From: Ferribacterium limneticum | GTDB lineage: Bacteria > Pseudomonadota > Gammaproteobacteria > Burkholderiales > Rhodocyclaceae | Direction of reading: 5' to 3' | Assembly (NCBI RefSeq): GCF_020510565.1 | Contig: NZ_CP075189.1 | Coordinates: 4,082,501-4,146,500 of the forward strand | DNA length: 64,000 bases | In this document: positions 36,735 to 45,652 of the stretch, piece by piece | How the letters are laid out: the number at the start of each line of letters is the position of its first letter | How positions within the stretch are numbered: position 1 is the stretch's first letter | Translations under genes and position numbers: made by a program | The notes under the pieces: generated by a model | The model's database searches: none | What the model saw: the letters and a program-made list of their open reading frames with translations, nothing else | Told to the model about the DNA's origin: nothing

Positions 36735-38098
36735 ACATGGTTCCACTGCTCGCCCACGGCGACCTCGACGCCGTTTTTGCCTGGTCGGCCGACGGCCCGA
36801 TCAGCGTTGGCGACTACCTGGCCGATGCCCACTGGCTGGCCGAACAACTGCCGGCCACCGGCTATCTGCTCAACCTCTGCCACGACCGTTACCGCTTTGC
36901 CGTCGGCTTCGCGGCCGGCTTGCTGCGCGGCATGACCAGCCTGCAACCCTCGTCGCAATCAGCGGAAACCTTCCGCCGCCTGCAGACCGAGTACGCCGGG
37001 CTGGTTTGCCTGTGCGACGGTGCCGCCGATACGCTTGACCTGCCACGCCTTGATTTCCCGGCCGATTCTTCGTGCATTCCCACGGTCAACCGGAAAAAAG
37101 GGCCAAAAACGAAATCGGCCATCCCCGAGTTTCCCGCCGATCATCTTGCCGCCATTCTGTTCACCTCCGGTTCCACCGGCCTGCCGCAGGCCCAGCGCAA
37201 GACCTGGGGCAAACTCGTCGCCAACGGCCGGGCCGAAGCCGTCGCCCTCGGCCTCGACCGCCGGCCGCACGCCATCGTCGGCACCGTGCCGGTCCAGCAC
37301 AGCTACGGCTTCGAATCGACCTTCCTGCTCGCCCTGCACGGCGGCTGCGCCTTCTGGGCCGGCAAGCCGTTCTATCCGCAGGACATCGCCGGCGCACTGG
37401 CCGCCGTGCCGCAGCCGCGCCTGCTCGTCACCACGCCTTTCCACCTCTCGGCGCTGCTCTCGGCCGAAATCGAGCTGCCGCCCGTCGACCTGCTGCTCTC
37501 GGCCACCGCGCCGCTATCGACGACGCTGGCCGCTCAAGCTGAAGCTCACACCGGCGCGCCGATGCACGAAATCTACGGCTCGACCGAATCCGGCCAGCTG
37601 GCCAGCCGGCGCACCACAGCCGGCGCGGAGTGGACCCTGCTGCCCGGCGTCCGGCTCGAGCAGGACGGCGACGACACCATCGCCTGCGACGGTCACGTTG
37701 AAGGCCGCGTCACGCTCTCCGACCTCATCGAACTGCTGCCCGATCACCGCTTCCTGCTCCATGGCCGCCACGCCGATCTGGTCAACATCGCCGGCAAGCG
37801 CACCTCGCTGGCCTACCTCAACCACCAGCTCGGCGCCGTTCCCGGCGTCGTCGATGGCGCCTTCTTCCTGCCCGACGAGGAAGGCCCGGACGGCATCACG
37901 CGCCTCACCGCCTTCGTCGTCGCCCCCGGCCTAACTTCCCGCCAAGTCAGCGTCGAACTGCGCCAGCGCATTGACGCCATCTTCCTGCCCCGGCCGCTCG
38001 TCCTCGTCGACAAACTGCCGCGCAACAGTACCGGCAAATTGCCGCGCGGCGATCTGCAGGCGCTCTACGCCGAGAAAGTCAGCCATGGCGGACGCTGA
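36731..38098 (+). CDS. AMP-dependent acyl/aryl ligase
   Basis: A 455-residue adenylating enzyme. The P-loop A3 motif is ILFTSGSTGLPQ (about residue 138), followed by HSYGFESTFLLALHGG, IYGSTESGQLASR and LLHGRHADLVNIAGKR; the C-terminal Lys is in LPRNSTGKLPRGDL. In aryl polyene pathways such ligases activate an aromatic acid (here probably hydroxybenzoate) and load it on an ACP. A full 37-bp repeat lies in frame, encoding residues about 117-129 (TVNRKKGPKTKS) in the linker just before the A3 motif. Confidence 0.9.
   Translation: MNMVPLLAHGDLDAVFAWSADGPISVGDYLADAHWLAEQLPATGYLLNLCHDRYRFAVGFAAGLLRGMTSLQPSSQSAETFRRLQTEYAGLVCLCDGAADTLDLPRLDFPADSSCIPTVNRKKGPKTKSAIPEFPADHLAAILFTSGSTGLPQAQRKTWGKLVANGRAEAVALGLDRRPHAIVGTVPVQHSYGFESTFLLALHGGCAFWAGKPFYPQDIAGALAAVPQPRLLVTTPFHLSALLSAEIELPPVDLLLSATAPLSTTLAAQAEAHTGAPMHEIYGSTESGQLASRRTTAGAEWTLLPGVRLEQDGDDTIACDGHVEGRVTLSDLIELLPDHRFLLHGRHADLVNIAGKRTSLAYLNHQLGAVPGVVDGAFFLPDEEGPDGITRLTAFVVAPGLTSRQVSVELRQRIDAIFLPRPLVLVDKLPRNSTGKLPRGDLQALYAEKVSHGGR
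37079..37115 (+). repeat. 37-bp dispersed repeat, full copy inside AMP ligase gene (forward)
   Basis: CCCACGGTCAACCGGAAAAA, then GGGCCAAAAAC and GAAAT. It is read as PTVNRKKGPKTK within the ligase, with no frameshift. Confidence 0.93.
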
Positions 38099-38390
38099 AT
38101 ATCGCTGGCTGGTCCCAGCCGACCATCCGGCCTTCGCCGGCCATTTTCCCGGACGGCCCATCGTGCCTGGCGTTGTGTTGCTCGACCGTGCCATCCTGTT
38201 CGCCGAAGAAATGCTCGGTAAGCCGGGCCTCAACTGGCAGGTCGGCAACGCCAAATTTTTCAGCCCGGTCGGCCCTGAGGAAGCGCTTACTTTCTCGCTA
38301 ACCACCAAGCCAAGAGGGGCCATTTCTTTCATCGTGCGTGCCGCCGAGCGCGACGTCGCCTCCGGCAGCCTGACCGCCACCGCGCCATGA
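38085..38390 (+). CDS. Hotdog-fold 3-hydroxyacyl-ACP dehydratase (HFPG type)
   Basis: A 101-residue protein with the FabZ/FabA catalytic signature AGHFPGRPIVPGVVLLDRAI, providing the active His. It is shorter than FabZ (about 145), typical of aryl polyene dehydratases that act as a heterodimer with a second hotdog protein. The likely partner is encoded at 50.1-50.5 kb. It overlaps the AMP ligase by 14 bp and the next gene by 4 bp. Confidence 0.85.
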   Translation: MADAEYRWLVPADHPAFAGHFPGRPIVPGVVLLDRAILFAEEMLGKPGLNWQVGNAKFFSPVGPEEALTFSLTTKPRGAISFIVRAAERDVASGSLTATAP

Positions 38391-39298
38391 GCCGGAAAGA
38401 GCCGACCGACGCCGACTGGATGCGCCAGCAGGAACGCAGCAATCTCGCCATCCTCAGGCTCATGGTGTGGATCTCGCTGACCTTCGGCCGCGCCGTCGGC
38501 CGCCTCGTCCTCTACGGCATCGCCGCCTATTTCGTCCTCTTCTCGCCGCGTGCCCGCCGCTGCAGCCGCGACTACCTGCATCTGGCGCTCAACCGCTGGG
38601 CCGAGTGGTCGGACGGTTTCCGCCATGTTTTCAGCTTCGCGAGCACGATCCACGATCGGATCTATCTGCTCAACGACCGTTTCGACCTGTTCGACATTGA
38701 AATTATCGGCAACGAAGCCGTGCAGAAAGTGGCCGCCGAGCACCCCGGCGCCTTGCTGATCGGCGCCCATCTCGGCAGCTTCGAAGTCCTGCGCGCCGTC
38801 GGGCGAGGGCAGCAGGGCCTCAAGGTGGCGATGATGATGTACGAGGAAAACGCCCGCAAAATCAATTCGACGCTCGAAGCGATCAACCCGGCGGCCAGTC
38901 AGGACATCATCGCGCTCGGCCGCATGGATTCGATGCTGCAGGCCCGCGACCGACTCGACGAGGGTTACCTCGTCGGCATGCTGGCCGACCGCGGGCTGGG
39001 CGACGATGCCACGGTCGACTGCGATTTTCTCGGCAAACCGGCGCCGTTCCCGCTCGGCCCCTTCCGCATGGCCGCCATGCTGCGCCGCCCGGTTTTCTTC
39101 ATGACCGGCCTCTATCTGGGCGGCAACCGCTACCAGTTGCATTTCGAACCGCTGGCCGATTTTTCGCAGACGACGCGTGAAGAACGCGACATGGCGATCC
39201 ACGCCGCCATGCAACACTACGCCGACCGCCTGACCCATTATTGCCATCTGGCGCCATACAACTGGTTCAACTTCTTCGATTTCTGGCAGAAAAAATGA
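38387..39298 (+). CDS. LpxL/HtrB-like acyltransferase
   Basis: A 303-residue LPLAT-family acyltransferase with an N-terminal membrane anchor (LVLYGIAAYFVLFS). The catalytic HX4E motif is in GAHLGSFEVLRA, and GMLADRGLGDD follows. In aryl polyene clusters such enzymes attach the finished polyene to a lipid or to another acyl group. Overlaps both neighbours by 4 bp in a tightly packed operon. Confidence 0.88.
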   Translation: MSRKEPTDADWMRQQERSNLAILRLMVWISLTFGRAVGRLVLYGIAAYFVLFSPRARRCSRDYLHLALNRWAEWSDGFRHVFSFASTIHDRIYLLNDRFDLFDIEIIGNEAVQKVAAEHPGALLIGAHLGSFEVLRAVGRGQQGLKVAMMMYEENARKINSTLEAINPAASQDIIALGRMDSMLQARDRLDEGYLVGMLADRGLGDDATVDCDFLGKPAPFPLGPFRMAAMLRRPVFFMTGLYLGGNRYQLHFEPLADFSQTTREERDMAIHAAMQHYADRLTHYCHLAPYNWFNFFDFWQKK

Positions 39299-39864
39299 TC
39301 AAACGTCTCCTCGGCTGTCTTTTTCTGTTGATTCTGGCCCTGCCGGCCTCGGCCGCCTTCGATGTCGGCCAGCTCATGACCGACCTCGCCAGGAACAAGG
39401 GTGGCAAGGCCAAATTCACCGAGAAGAAATACATCTCGCTGCTCGACAAGCCCGTCGTATCGTCGGGGGAAATGAGTTATACGGCGCCCGACCGCCTTGA
39501 AAAACGGACGCTGGTGCCCAAGGTGGAAACGCTGCTGCTCGACAAGGACATCCTGTCGATCGAGCGCGAGAAGCAGAAACTCAGCATCAATCTGGCCAAC
39601 CAGCCGGAAGCGCTGGCCTTTGTCGACAGCATCCGCGGCACGCTTTCCGGCAACCGGGCGGCGCTCGAGAAAAACTATGCTCTGCATTTATCGGGCAATG
39701 CCGACAAGTGGGTGCTCACACTGCTACCCAGCGACCAGAAAATCTCGGCGCTGGTCCTGCGCATAACGGTCAGCGGCAGCCGGGGTCTGGTCCGCAGCAT
39801 CGAGTACCTGCAGGCCGACGGTGACCGCTCGGTGCTCAATATGGAGCCGATCGAAACCAAATGA
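39295..39864 (+). CDS. LolA-like outer membrane lipoprotein carrier
   Basis: A 189-residue periplasmic protein with a signal peptide (LGCLFLLILALPASA) and the LolA-like beta-sheet fold (GKAKFTEKKYISLLDKPVVSSGEMSY...). Aryl polyene clusters usually encode such a carrier, proposed to ferry the lipid pigment across the periplasm. The canonical lolA gene should lie elsewhere. It overlaps the LPLAT and MMPL genes by 4 bp each. Confidence 0.88.
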   Translation: MIKRLLGCLFLLILALPASAAFDVGQLMTDLARNKGGKAKFTEKKYISLLDKPVVSSGEMSYTAPDRLEKRTLVPKVETLLLDKDILSIEREKQKLSINLANQPEALAFVDSIRGTLSGNRAALEKNYALHLSGNADKWVLTLLPSDQKISALVLRITVSGSRGLVRSIEYLQADGDRSVLNMEPIETK

Positions 39865-42188
39865 GCGCGGCGGCCCGTGCTTTCCTGATCTGGCTGCTGG
39901 CCATGCTGGCCGGCGCCATCGTCGTCTGGAACAGCCATTTTTCGGCCGACATGTCCTTCTTCCTGCCGGGCCGGCCGAGCGCGGCGCAGCAGGTGCTGGT
40001 CGACCAGTTGAAGGAAGGTGTCGTCACCCGCCTGCTCATGGTCGCCATCGCAGGCGGCGATGCGGCACAGCGGGCGGCGGCATCGCGCCAGTTGCGCGGT
40101 CGACTGGAAAAATTGCCCGAATTTGTCGCCATCCAGAACGGCCAGGCCGGCAGCCTCGATGCCGACCGCGACTTCCTGTTCCGCCACCGCTACCTGCTCA
40201 GCCCGGCCGTCAAGCCCGAACGCTTCACCGTCGACGGCCTCCGGGCCAGCATCGCCAATAGTGTCGATCTGCTCGCCTCGCCGGCCGGCATGATGATCAA
40301 GCCCTTGTTGCCGCGCGACCCGACCGGCGAAATGATCGAACTGCTCTCCGGCCTCAACGCCGGCGCCCAGCCCAATACGCAGGAAGGCGTCTGGGCCTCG
40401 CGCGACGGCCAACGGGCCATGCTGCTGATCCAGAGCGCCGCCCTCGGCTCCGATACCGACGCCCAGGAACAGGCGATCGCCACCATCCGCAGCCAGTTTG
40501 CCGAAAGCGCCCAATACGCCGGCTTCAGCGACGCGCGGATCGTGATTTCCGGCCCAGGCGTCTTCGCCGTCACATCGCGCGAAACGATCAAGAGCGAAGT
40601 CAGCAAGCTGTCATCGATCAGCACGCTGGCCATCATTGCCGTACTGTTCTTCGTCTATCGCTCGGCCCGGCTGCTCAGCCTCGGCCTGCTGCCCGTGGTC
40701 AGCGGGGCGCTGGCCGGCATCGTCGCCGTCAGCCTGGCCTACGGCACGGTTTTCGGCATCACCGTCGGCTTCGGCTCGGCGCTGATCGGCGAGGCGGTCG
40801 ATTACTCGATTTATTATTTCGTCCAGTCCGGCCGGCTCGGCGCGGCCGAATGGCGGGCGCGCTTCTGGCCGACCATCCGTTTGGGCGTGCTGACCTCAGT
40901 TTGCGGCTTCGCCGCACTGCTCTTTTCCGGCTTCCCCGGCCTCGCCCAGCTCGGCCTCTATTCGCTGAGCGGCGTGCTGACCGCCGCGCTGGTCACCCGT
41001 TTCATCCTGCCGGCGCTGGCCGGCAACGATCATCCGGTCCGCGACCTGAGCCACCTCGCCCCGCCGCTCAAGCAGGGCATCCGGGTGTTGCAAGGCCTGC
41101 GCTGGCCAGTCATTCTGCTCACCGCCGCGGCGCTAACCGTCCTCGTCATCGACCGCCACCAGCTCTGGCACCCGAACCTGTCAGCCCTGAGCACGGTCAG
41201 CGCCGAAGACTCGGCCACCGACATGGCGCTGCGCGCCGACATCGGCGCCCCGGATTCACGCTACATGGCCGTTATCACCGCACCGGACCGCGAAGCCGCG
41301 CTGCAGGCAGCCGAACGGGCCGGGCAGCAGCTCGACGCGCTGGTGGCAAAGGGCATCATCGGCGGCTACGACAGCCCGGCCCGCTTCCTGCCCAGCCAGG
41401 CCACGCAGGCCGCCCGCCGGGCCAGTCTGCCAGCCAGCGACGAACTGGCGGCGCGTCTGCAATTGGCGCAGGCCGATTCCCCGCTCGCTGCCAACAAGCT
41501 CGCCCCCTTCCTCGACGAAGTCGCCAAGGCGAAAGAGCAGGGTGCCATCACCCGCGAAACGCTCAACGGCACGAGTCTGGCGCTCGCCGTCGACTCGCTG
41601 CTCATGCAACGGCCAAACGGCTGGAGCGTGCTGCTGCCGCTGCGCCCGCCAGCCGGCGTCAAGGGCGTGGACATCGAGCCGGTGCGCGCCAAACTGGCCG
41701 GCAGCGGCGCGCTGTTCATCGACATGAAGTTCGAATTCGACCGCCTCTACAACGATTATCTCGACGAGGCAACGCTGCTCTCGCTGGCCGGCTTCGCCGC
41801 CATCGTCGCGCTGCTCGCCGTCACGCTGCGCTCCCCCCGCCGGCTCGGCGCCGTCCTGCTGCCGCTGCTCCTCGCCGTCATCCTGGTCATCGCCGGGGTG
41901 CATCTGGCCGGCGAACAGCTGCACCTCATGCACCTGATCGGCATGCTGCTGATCGTCGCCGTCGGCTCAAATTACGCGCTGTTCTTCGACCGGGCCGGCA
42001 AGGAACACCGGCTCGATGCGCCGACGCTGGCCTCGATGGCCATCGCCAACCTGACCACCGCCATCGGCTTCGGCACGCTCGCCCTGTCCAGCGTGCCGGT
42101 CCTGCACGCTGTCGGCATTACGGTTGGCCCGGGCGCCGTGCTGGCCTTGTTACTGGCGGCCTGTTTTTCGGAGCGCGAAGGTGAATAG
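39861..42188 (+). CDS. MMPL/RND-family exporter
   Basis: A 775-residue protein with two repeats of one helix, a large periplasmic domain and five helices (first TM cluster about residues 245-400, second about 630-770). Segments: GFGSALIGEAVDYSIYYFVQSGR and LLIVAVGSNYALFFDRAGKE. This is the inner-membrane pump expected to flip or export the aryl polyene lipid. Twelve or so helices are predicted in all. Confidence 0.9.
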   Translation: MSAAARAFLIWLLAMLAGAIVVWNSHFSADMSFFLPGRPSAAQQVLVDQLKEGVVTRLLMVAIAGGDAAQRAAASRQLRGRLEKLPEFVAIQNGQAGSLDADRDFLFRHRYLLSPAVKPERFTVDGLRASIANSVDLLASPAGMMIKPLLPRDPTGEMIELLSGLNAGAQPNTQEGVWASRDGQRAMLLIQSAALGSDTDAQEQAIATIRSQFAESAQYAGFSDARIVISGPGVFAVTSRETIKSEVSKLSSISTLAIIAVLFFVYRSARLLSLGLLPVVSGALAGIVAVSLAYGTVFGITVGFGSALIGEAVDYSIYYFVQSGRLGAAEWRARFWPTIRLGVLTSVCGFAALLFSGFPGLAQLGLYSLSGVLTAALVTRFILPALAGNDHPVRDLSHLAPPLKQGIRVLQGLRWPVILLTAAALTVLVIDRHQLWHPNLSALSTVSAEDSATDMALRADIGAPDSRYMAVITAPDREAALQAAERAGQQLDALVAKGIIGGYDSPARFLPSQATQAARRASLPASDELAARLQLAQADSPLAANKLAPFLDEVAKAKEQGAITRETLNGTSLALAVDSLLMQRPNGWSVLLPLRPPAGVKGVDIEPVRAKLAGSGALFIDMKFEFDRLYNDYLDEATLLSLAGFAAIVALLAVTLRSPRRLGAVLLPLLLAVILVIAGVHLAGEQLHLMHLIGMLLIVAVGSNYALFFDRAGKEHRLDAPTLASMAIANLTTAIGFGTLALSSVPVLHAVGITVGPGAVLALLLAACFSEREGE

Positions 42189-42195
42189 CCCGCTT

Positions 42196-42232
42196 CCCAC
42201 GGTCAACCCGAAAAAACGGCCAAAAATGAAAT
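42196..42232 (+). repeat. 37-bp dispersed repeat, full copy (forward)
   Basis: CCCACGGTCAACCCGAAAAA, then CGGCCAAAAATGAAAT. It starts 7 bp after the MMPL stop and is followed after 5 bp by a parS site. Confidence 0.93.
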
Positions 42233-42237
42233 CTCAC

Positions 42238-42251
42238 GTTTCACGTGAAAC
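42238..42251. promoter_or_regulatory. parS-like ParB binding site
   Basis: GTTTCACGTGAAAC, a perfect palindrome that equals the parS core. It sits between the MMPL and hydrolase genes, 6 bp before the hydrolase ATG, and directly follows a repeat copy. Confidence 0.82.
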
Positions 42252-42257
42252 CGCCGC

Positions 42258-42902
42258 ATGAGCGCCGCGCTCCGCACCCTGCGCCATGACGGCGGCGGCG
42301 ACAACCTTCTCGTCCTGCTCCCCGGCGCCTACATGACGCCCGAGCACTTCGCCGACAACGGCTTTTTCGCCGACGCCGCCGTGCGCCACCTCAAGCTCGA
42401 CATCGTCGCCGTCGACCTCGGCCTCGATGCCGTGTCGAGCGGCGACGCGCTGCCCGCCGTCATCGAACAGATTCTGATCCCGGCCCGCGCTCAGTATCGG
42501 CAAGTCTGGCTCGGCGGCATCTCGCTCGGCGGCCTGCTCGCGTTGTGCCTTAACGCCGATCATCCCGGCCTCGTCGATGGTCTTTGCCTGATCGCGCCGT
42601 ACCCCGGCAGCCGGCTGACCACCAACGCCATCAAGCGGGCCGGCGGCCTCGACATCTGGGAGCCAACCGAAGTCGACCTGACCGACCCCGAGTTCCGCGC
42701 CTACAACTGGCTCAAAGCGCCGCCGGCCGCTTTCCCCGTCTTCGTCGGCTACGGAACGGAGGACCGCTTCGCCGAAGGCATGCGAGACATCGCCGACCGC
42801 TTCCCGCCCGCCGCCCGCTGTGGCCTGCCGGGCGACCACGACTGGCCAGTCTGGCGCGATTTGTGGGAACATTTTCTCAACCTTGGCCACTTCGCCACCT
42901 GA
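42258..42902 (+). CDS. Alpha/beta hydrolase
   Basis: A 214-residue cytosolic hydrolase with the nucleophile motif GGISLGGLLAL (Ser near residue 82), an acid in VGYGTEDRFAEG and a His in LPGDHDWPVWRDLW. Position in the aryl polyene arm suggests a thioesterase or editing role, but no family assignment is certain. Its ATG has no Shine-Dalgarno of note; the parS palindrome occupies that position. Confidence 0.82.
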   Translation: MSAALRTLRHDGGGDNLLVLLPGAYMTPEHFADNGFFADAAVRHLKLDIVAVDLGLDAVSSGDALPAVIEQILIPARAQYRQVWLGGISLGGLLALCLNADHPGLVDGLCLIAPYPGSRLTTNAIKRAGGLDIWEPTEVDLTDPEFRAYNWLKAPPAAFPVFVGYGTEDRFAEGMRDIADRFPPAARCGLPGDHDWPVWRDLWEHFLNLGHFAT

Positions 42903-42903
42903 C

Positions 42904-43704
42904 ATGTCGACGCGCTGGAAACCGACCTTCGCCATCAAAGCCACCTTCGCCGTGCATGCCGCGGCGGCTGTCGGCTGCGTGTTGGCACCGTCGCTGTGGC
43001 CGTGGGCCCTCGGCATGCTGGTCATCAACCACGCCATCATCACCACCGCCGGCCTGCTGCCGCGCACGACCCTGCTCGGCCCCAACCTGACCAGCCTGCC
43101 GGATGATGCCGTCGCCCGCCGCGAAGTCGCCATCACCATCGATGATGGCCCTGACCCGGAAGTCACGCCGCGCGTCCTCGACCTGCTCGACGCCGCCAAC
43201 GCCAAGGCCACGTTCTTCTGCATCGGCTGGCGCGCCCGCGACAACCCAGCGTTGTGCCGCGAAATCGTCGCCCGCGGCCATCGCATCGAGAACCATGGCG
43301 ACTCGCATTCCAAGGTCTTCGCCTTCTTCGGCCCGGGCCGCATGAAAGCCGACATCGCCGCAGCGCAAGCCACCTTCGCCGACATCACCGGCCAGACGCC
43401 GCGCTATTTCCGCGCCACGGCCGGCCTGCGCAACCCTTTCCTCGACGCCGTGCTGCACAAGCTCGACCTCAAGCTGGCGAGCTGGACGCGCCGCTCCTAC
43501 GACACGCGCTGCGGCGACGCGGAAACTGTTTTCCGGCGCCTGAGCCGCGACCTCGGCCCGGGCGACATCCTGCTCCTGCACGACGGCCACGCCGCCCGCA
43601 CACCGGATGGTCAGCCGGTCATCCTCGCCGTGCTGCCTCGCCTGATCACCGCGCTGCGCCAACATTCACTCAACCCCGTCACCTTGCCCGACGCCACCTC
43701 ATGA
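42904..43704 (+). CDS. Polysaccharide deacetylase family protein
   Basis: A 266-residue NodB-domain protein. The N-terminus has two hydrophobic helices anchoring it in the membrane; the catalytic motif ITIDDGPDPEVTPRVL and metal-binding HGDSHSK are intact, with GDILLLHDGHA near the end. It probably removes acetyl groups from a sugar or amino sugar. In the aryl polyene context this could act on a glycan head group. Starts 1 bp after the hydrolase stop; overlaps the methyltransferase by 4 bp. Confidence 0.88.
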   Translation: MSTRWKPTFAIKATFAVHAAAAVGCVLAPSLWPWALGMLVINHAIITTAGLLPRTTLLGPNLTSLPDDAVARREVAITIDDGPDPEVTPRVLDLLDAANAKATFFCIGWRARDNPALCREIVARGHRIENHGDSHSKVFAFFGPGRMKADIAAAQATFADITGQTPRYFRATAGLRNPFLDAVLHKLDLKLASWTRRSYDTRCGDAETVFRRLSRDLGPGDILLLHDGHAARTPDGQPVILAVLPRLITALRQHSLNPVTLPDATS

Positions 43705-44423
43705 CCAAGCGTTTCCTGCGCACCCTGCTCGACGAAGCCAGCCGCCCCTTCATCGGCGGCGGCCATTTCGCCTACCACTATTCGCGCGGCAAGCTGTCCT
43801 CCGACAGCATCTTCCGCGAGATCCTCAAGCGCGGCCTGTTCCCGGCCGAAGGCCGTTACCTCGACCTCGGCTGCGGTCAGGGCAGTCTGTTTTCGTGGCT
43901 GCTCGCCGCCCGCAAACTGTACGACGCCGGTAACTGGCCGAAGGGCTGGCCGGCCGCGCCCAAGGCGCTGAGCCTGCGCGGCATCGAACTCATGCAGAAG
44001 GACGTTGACCGTGCTGCCAAGGCTTTCGGCGCCGACCACCCGATCCTGCGCATAGAGCAGGGCGACATGACCAAGGCCGATTTCGGCCAGGCCGACGTCA
44101 TCACCATCCTCGACGCCCTGCATTATTTCGACCACGCCCACCAGAAGGACGTGATCAAGCGCATACGCGCCGCGCTGCCACCGGGCGGCCTGTTCCTGAC
44201 CCGCGTCGGCGATGCCTCGGCCGGGCTGCCTTACCACCTGTGCAATTGGGTCGATCACGCCGTCACTTTCGCGCGCGGCCACCGCCTGCCACGCCTCTAT
44301 TGCCGGCCGCTCGCCGAGTGGATCGCCTTGCTTGAAAGCCTTGGTTTCACGGTCGAAACCGACCCGATGAACGACATCAAGCCCTTCGCCAACGTCATGC
44401 TGGTCTGCCGCGTTCCGGCCTAA
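43701..44423 (+). CDS. Class I SAM-dependent methyltransferase
   Basis: A 240-residue methyltransferase. Motif I is YLDLGCGQGSLFSWLL, and GDMTKADFGQADVITILDALHYF holds the acidic and motif II residues. Aryl polyenes are often O-methylated on the aromatic head, so this is a candidate for that step. It is part of the tight operon with the deacetylase gene (4-bp overlap). Confidence 0.88.
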   Translation: MTKRFLRTLLDEASRPFIGGGHFAYHYSRGKLSSDSIFREILKRGLFPAEGRYLDLGCGQGSLFSWLLAARKLYDAGNWPKGWPAAPKALSLRGIELMQKDVDRAAKAFGADHPILRIEQGDMTKADFGQADVITILDALHYFDHAHQKDVIKRIRAALPPGGLFLTRVGDASAGLPYHLCNWVDHAVTFARGHRLPRLYCRPLAEWIALLESLGFTVETDPMNDIKPFANVMLVCRVPA

Positions 44424-44427
44424 CGCC

Positions 44428-45609
44428 ATGCGTTTCAGCCGTCCGGCCATCCTCACCGCTTTCCTGCTGGCCACGCTGGCCGGCTGCTCGCTGTTCGAGG
44501 AAGGCGAGGAAGAGGGCAGCGCATTGCCGTCCGACATGGCGCGCCGGGCCGATGGCAAGACGGCCACGGCCTGGCCGACCTCGCTGGCCGAAGCCGACGT
44601 CAAAAAACGCATCGTCCGCCTGATCCCTGCTTACGCCAAAGACCGCCAGGGCTGGGCCGACGACCTGCACACCGCTTTCAGGACGCTGGAAGTGCCGCAC
44701 GCGACGCAAACCTATTGCGCCGCCATCGCCATCATCGAGCAAGAATCGAGCTTCCAGGCCGACCCCAGCGTGCCCGGCCTGCCCAACATCGTGCGCCGCG
44801 AACTCGAAAGCCGGGCTGGGCGTTACGGCGTGCCATTGCTGCTCGTCAACGCCGCGCTGAGCAAGAAATCGCCCGACGGCAAGAGCTACAACGAGCGCAT
44901 CGACGCACTGAAAACCGAAAAGCAGGTCAATGCCCTGTTCGAGGACATGACCGGCGAGTTGCCCTTCGGCCGCCAATTGTTCGCCGACTACAACCCGATA
45001 CGCACCGGCGGGCCGATGCAGGTCAGCATCGAATTCGCCACGCAGCAGGTCAGGGAACGCGACTACCCGTACTCGATCCCGAAGAAAATTCGTGACGAGG
45101 TGTTCACGCGGCGCGGCGGCGTTTATTTCGGCAGCGCCATCCTGCTCGATTACGAAGTGCCCTACGACAGCATCGTCTACCGCTTCGCCGATTTCAACGC
45201 CGGCCGCTACAGCAGCCGCAATGCCGCCTTCCAGCTGGCGCTCGGCAAGCTCGCCGGCAAGCCGCTGGCGCCGGATGGCGACCTGCTGCGCTACGAGGAC
45301 GGCAAACCAGCCTCGGTCCCGAGCAGCGTTGAGGAAGCCGCCATCGGCATTGCCGCCAAGCTCGACATGAGCCGCCCGCAAATCCGCCGCGACCTGCTCC
45401 TCGAAAAATCTCCGGCTTTCGGCCGCAGCCCCTTGTTCAACCGGGTCTTCGAACTGGCCGAACGCAATGGCCGCCCCATCGCCCGGCAAGCCATGCCGCA
45501 AATCGACCTCAAAAGTCCGAAAATCAGCCGCAAGCTGACCACCGAATGGTTCGCCAAGCGGGTGGAAGGGCGCTACCGGACCTGTCTGGGCCGGAGCAGC
45601 GGCAAGTAG
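44428..45609 (+). CDS. DUF1615 lipoprotein
   Basis: A 393-residue lipoprotein with signal peptide and lipobox LATLAGC (Cys near 20). The body is DUF1615 (AAIAIIEQESSFQADPSVPGLP; YEVPYDSIVYRFADFNAGRYSSRNAAFQ), with a slightly lysozyme-like ESSF segment. Function unknown. It may belong to the aryl polyene operon because it starts 4 bp after the methyltransferase stop. Confidence 0.85.
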   Translation: MRFSRPAILTAFLLATLAGCSLFEEGEEEGSALPSDMARRADGKTATAWPTSLAEADVKKRIVRLIPAYAKDRQGWADDLHTAFRTLEVPHATQTYCAAIAIIEQESSFQADPSVPGLPNIVRRELESRAGRYGVPLLLVNAALSKKSPDGKSYNERIDALKTEKQVNALFEDMTGELPFGRQLFADYNPIRTGGPMQVSIEFATQQVRERDYPYSIPKKIRDEVFTRRGGVYFGSAILLDYEVPYDSIVYRFADFNAGRYSSRNAAFQLALGKLAGKPLAPDGDLLRYEDGKPASVPSSVEEAAIGIAAKLDMSRPQIRRDLLLEKSPAFGRSPLFNRVFELAERNGRPIARQAMPQIDLKSPKISRKLTTEWFAKRVEGRYRTCLGRSSGK

Positions 45610-45615
45610 CCGACT

Positions 45616-45652
45616 GCCACGGTCAACCGGAAAAATTACCCAAAATCGAAAT
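45616..45652 (+). repeat. 37-bp dispersed repeat, full copy (forward)
   Basis: GCCACGGTCAACCGGAAAAA, then TACCCAAAATC and GAAAT. It fills the whole gap between the convergent lipoprotein and Dcu genes and ends on the Dcu stop codon. Confidence 0.92.

Noticed and set aside
40098..40132. Repeat-like sequence in the MMPL gene (GCGGTCGACTGGAAAAATTGCCCG)
   Set aside because: Too many differences from the 37-bp unit, including loss of the GGCC centre; probably coincidence.
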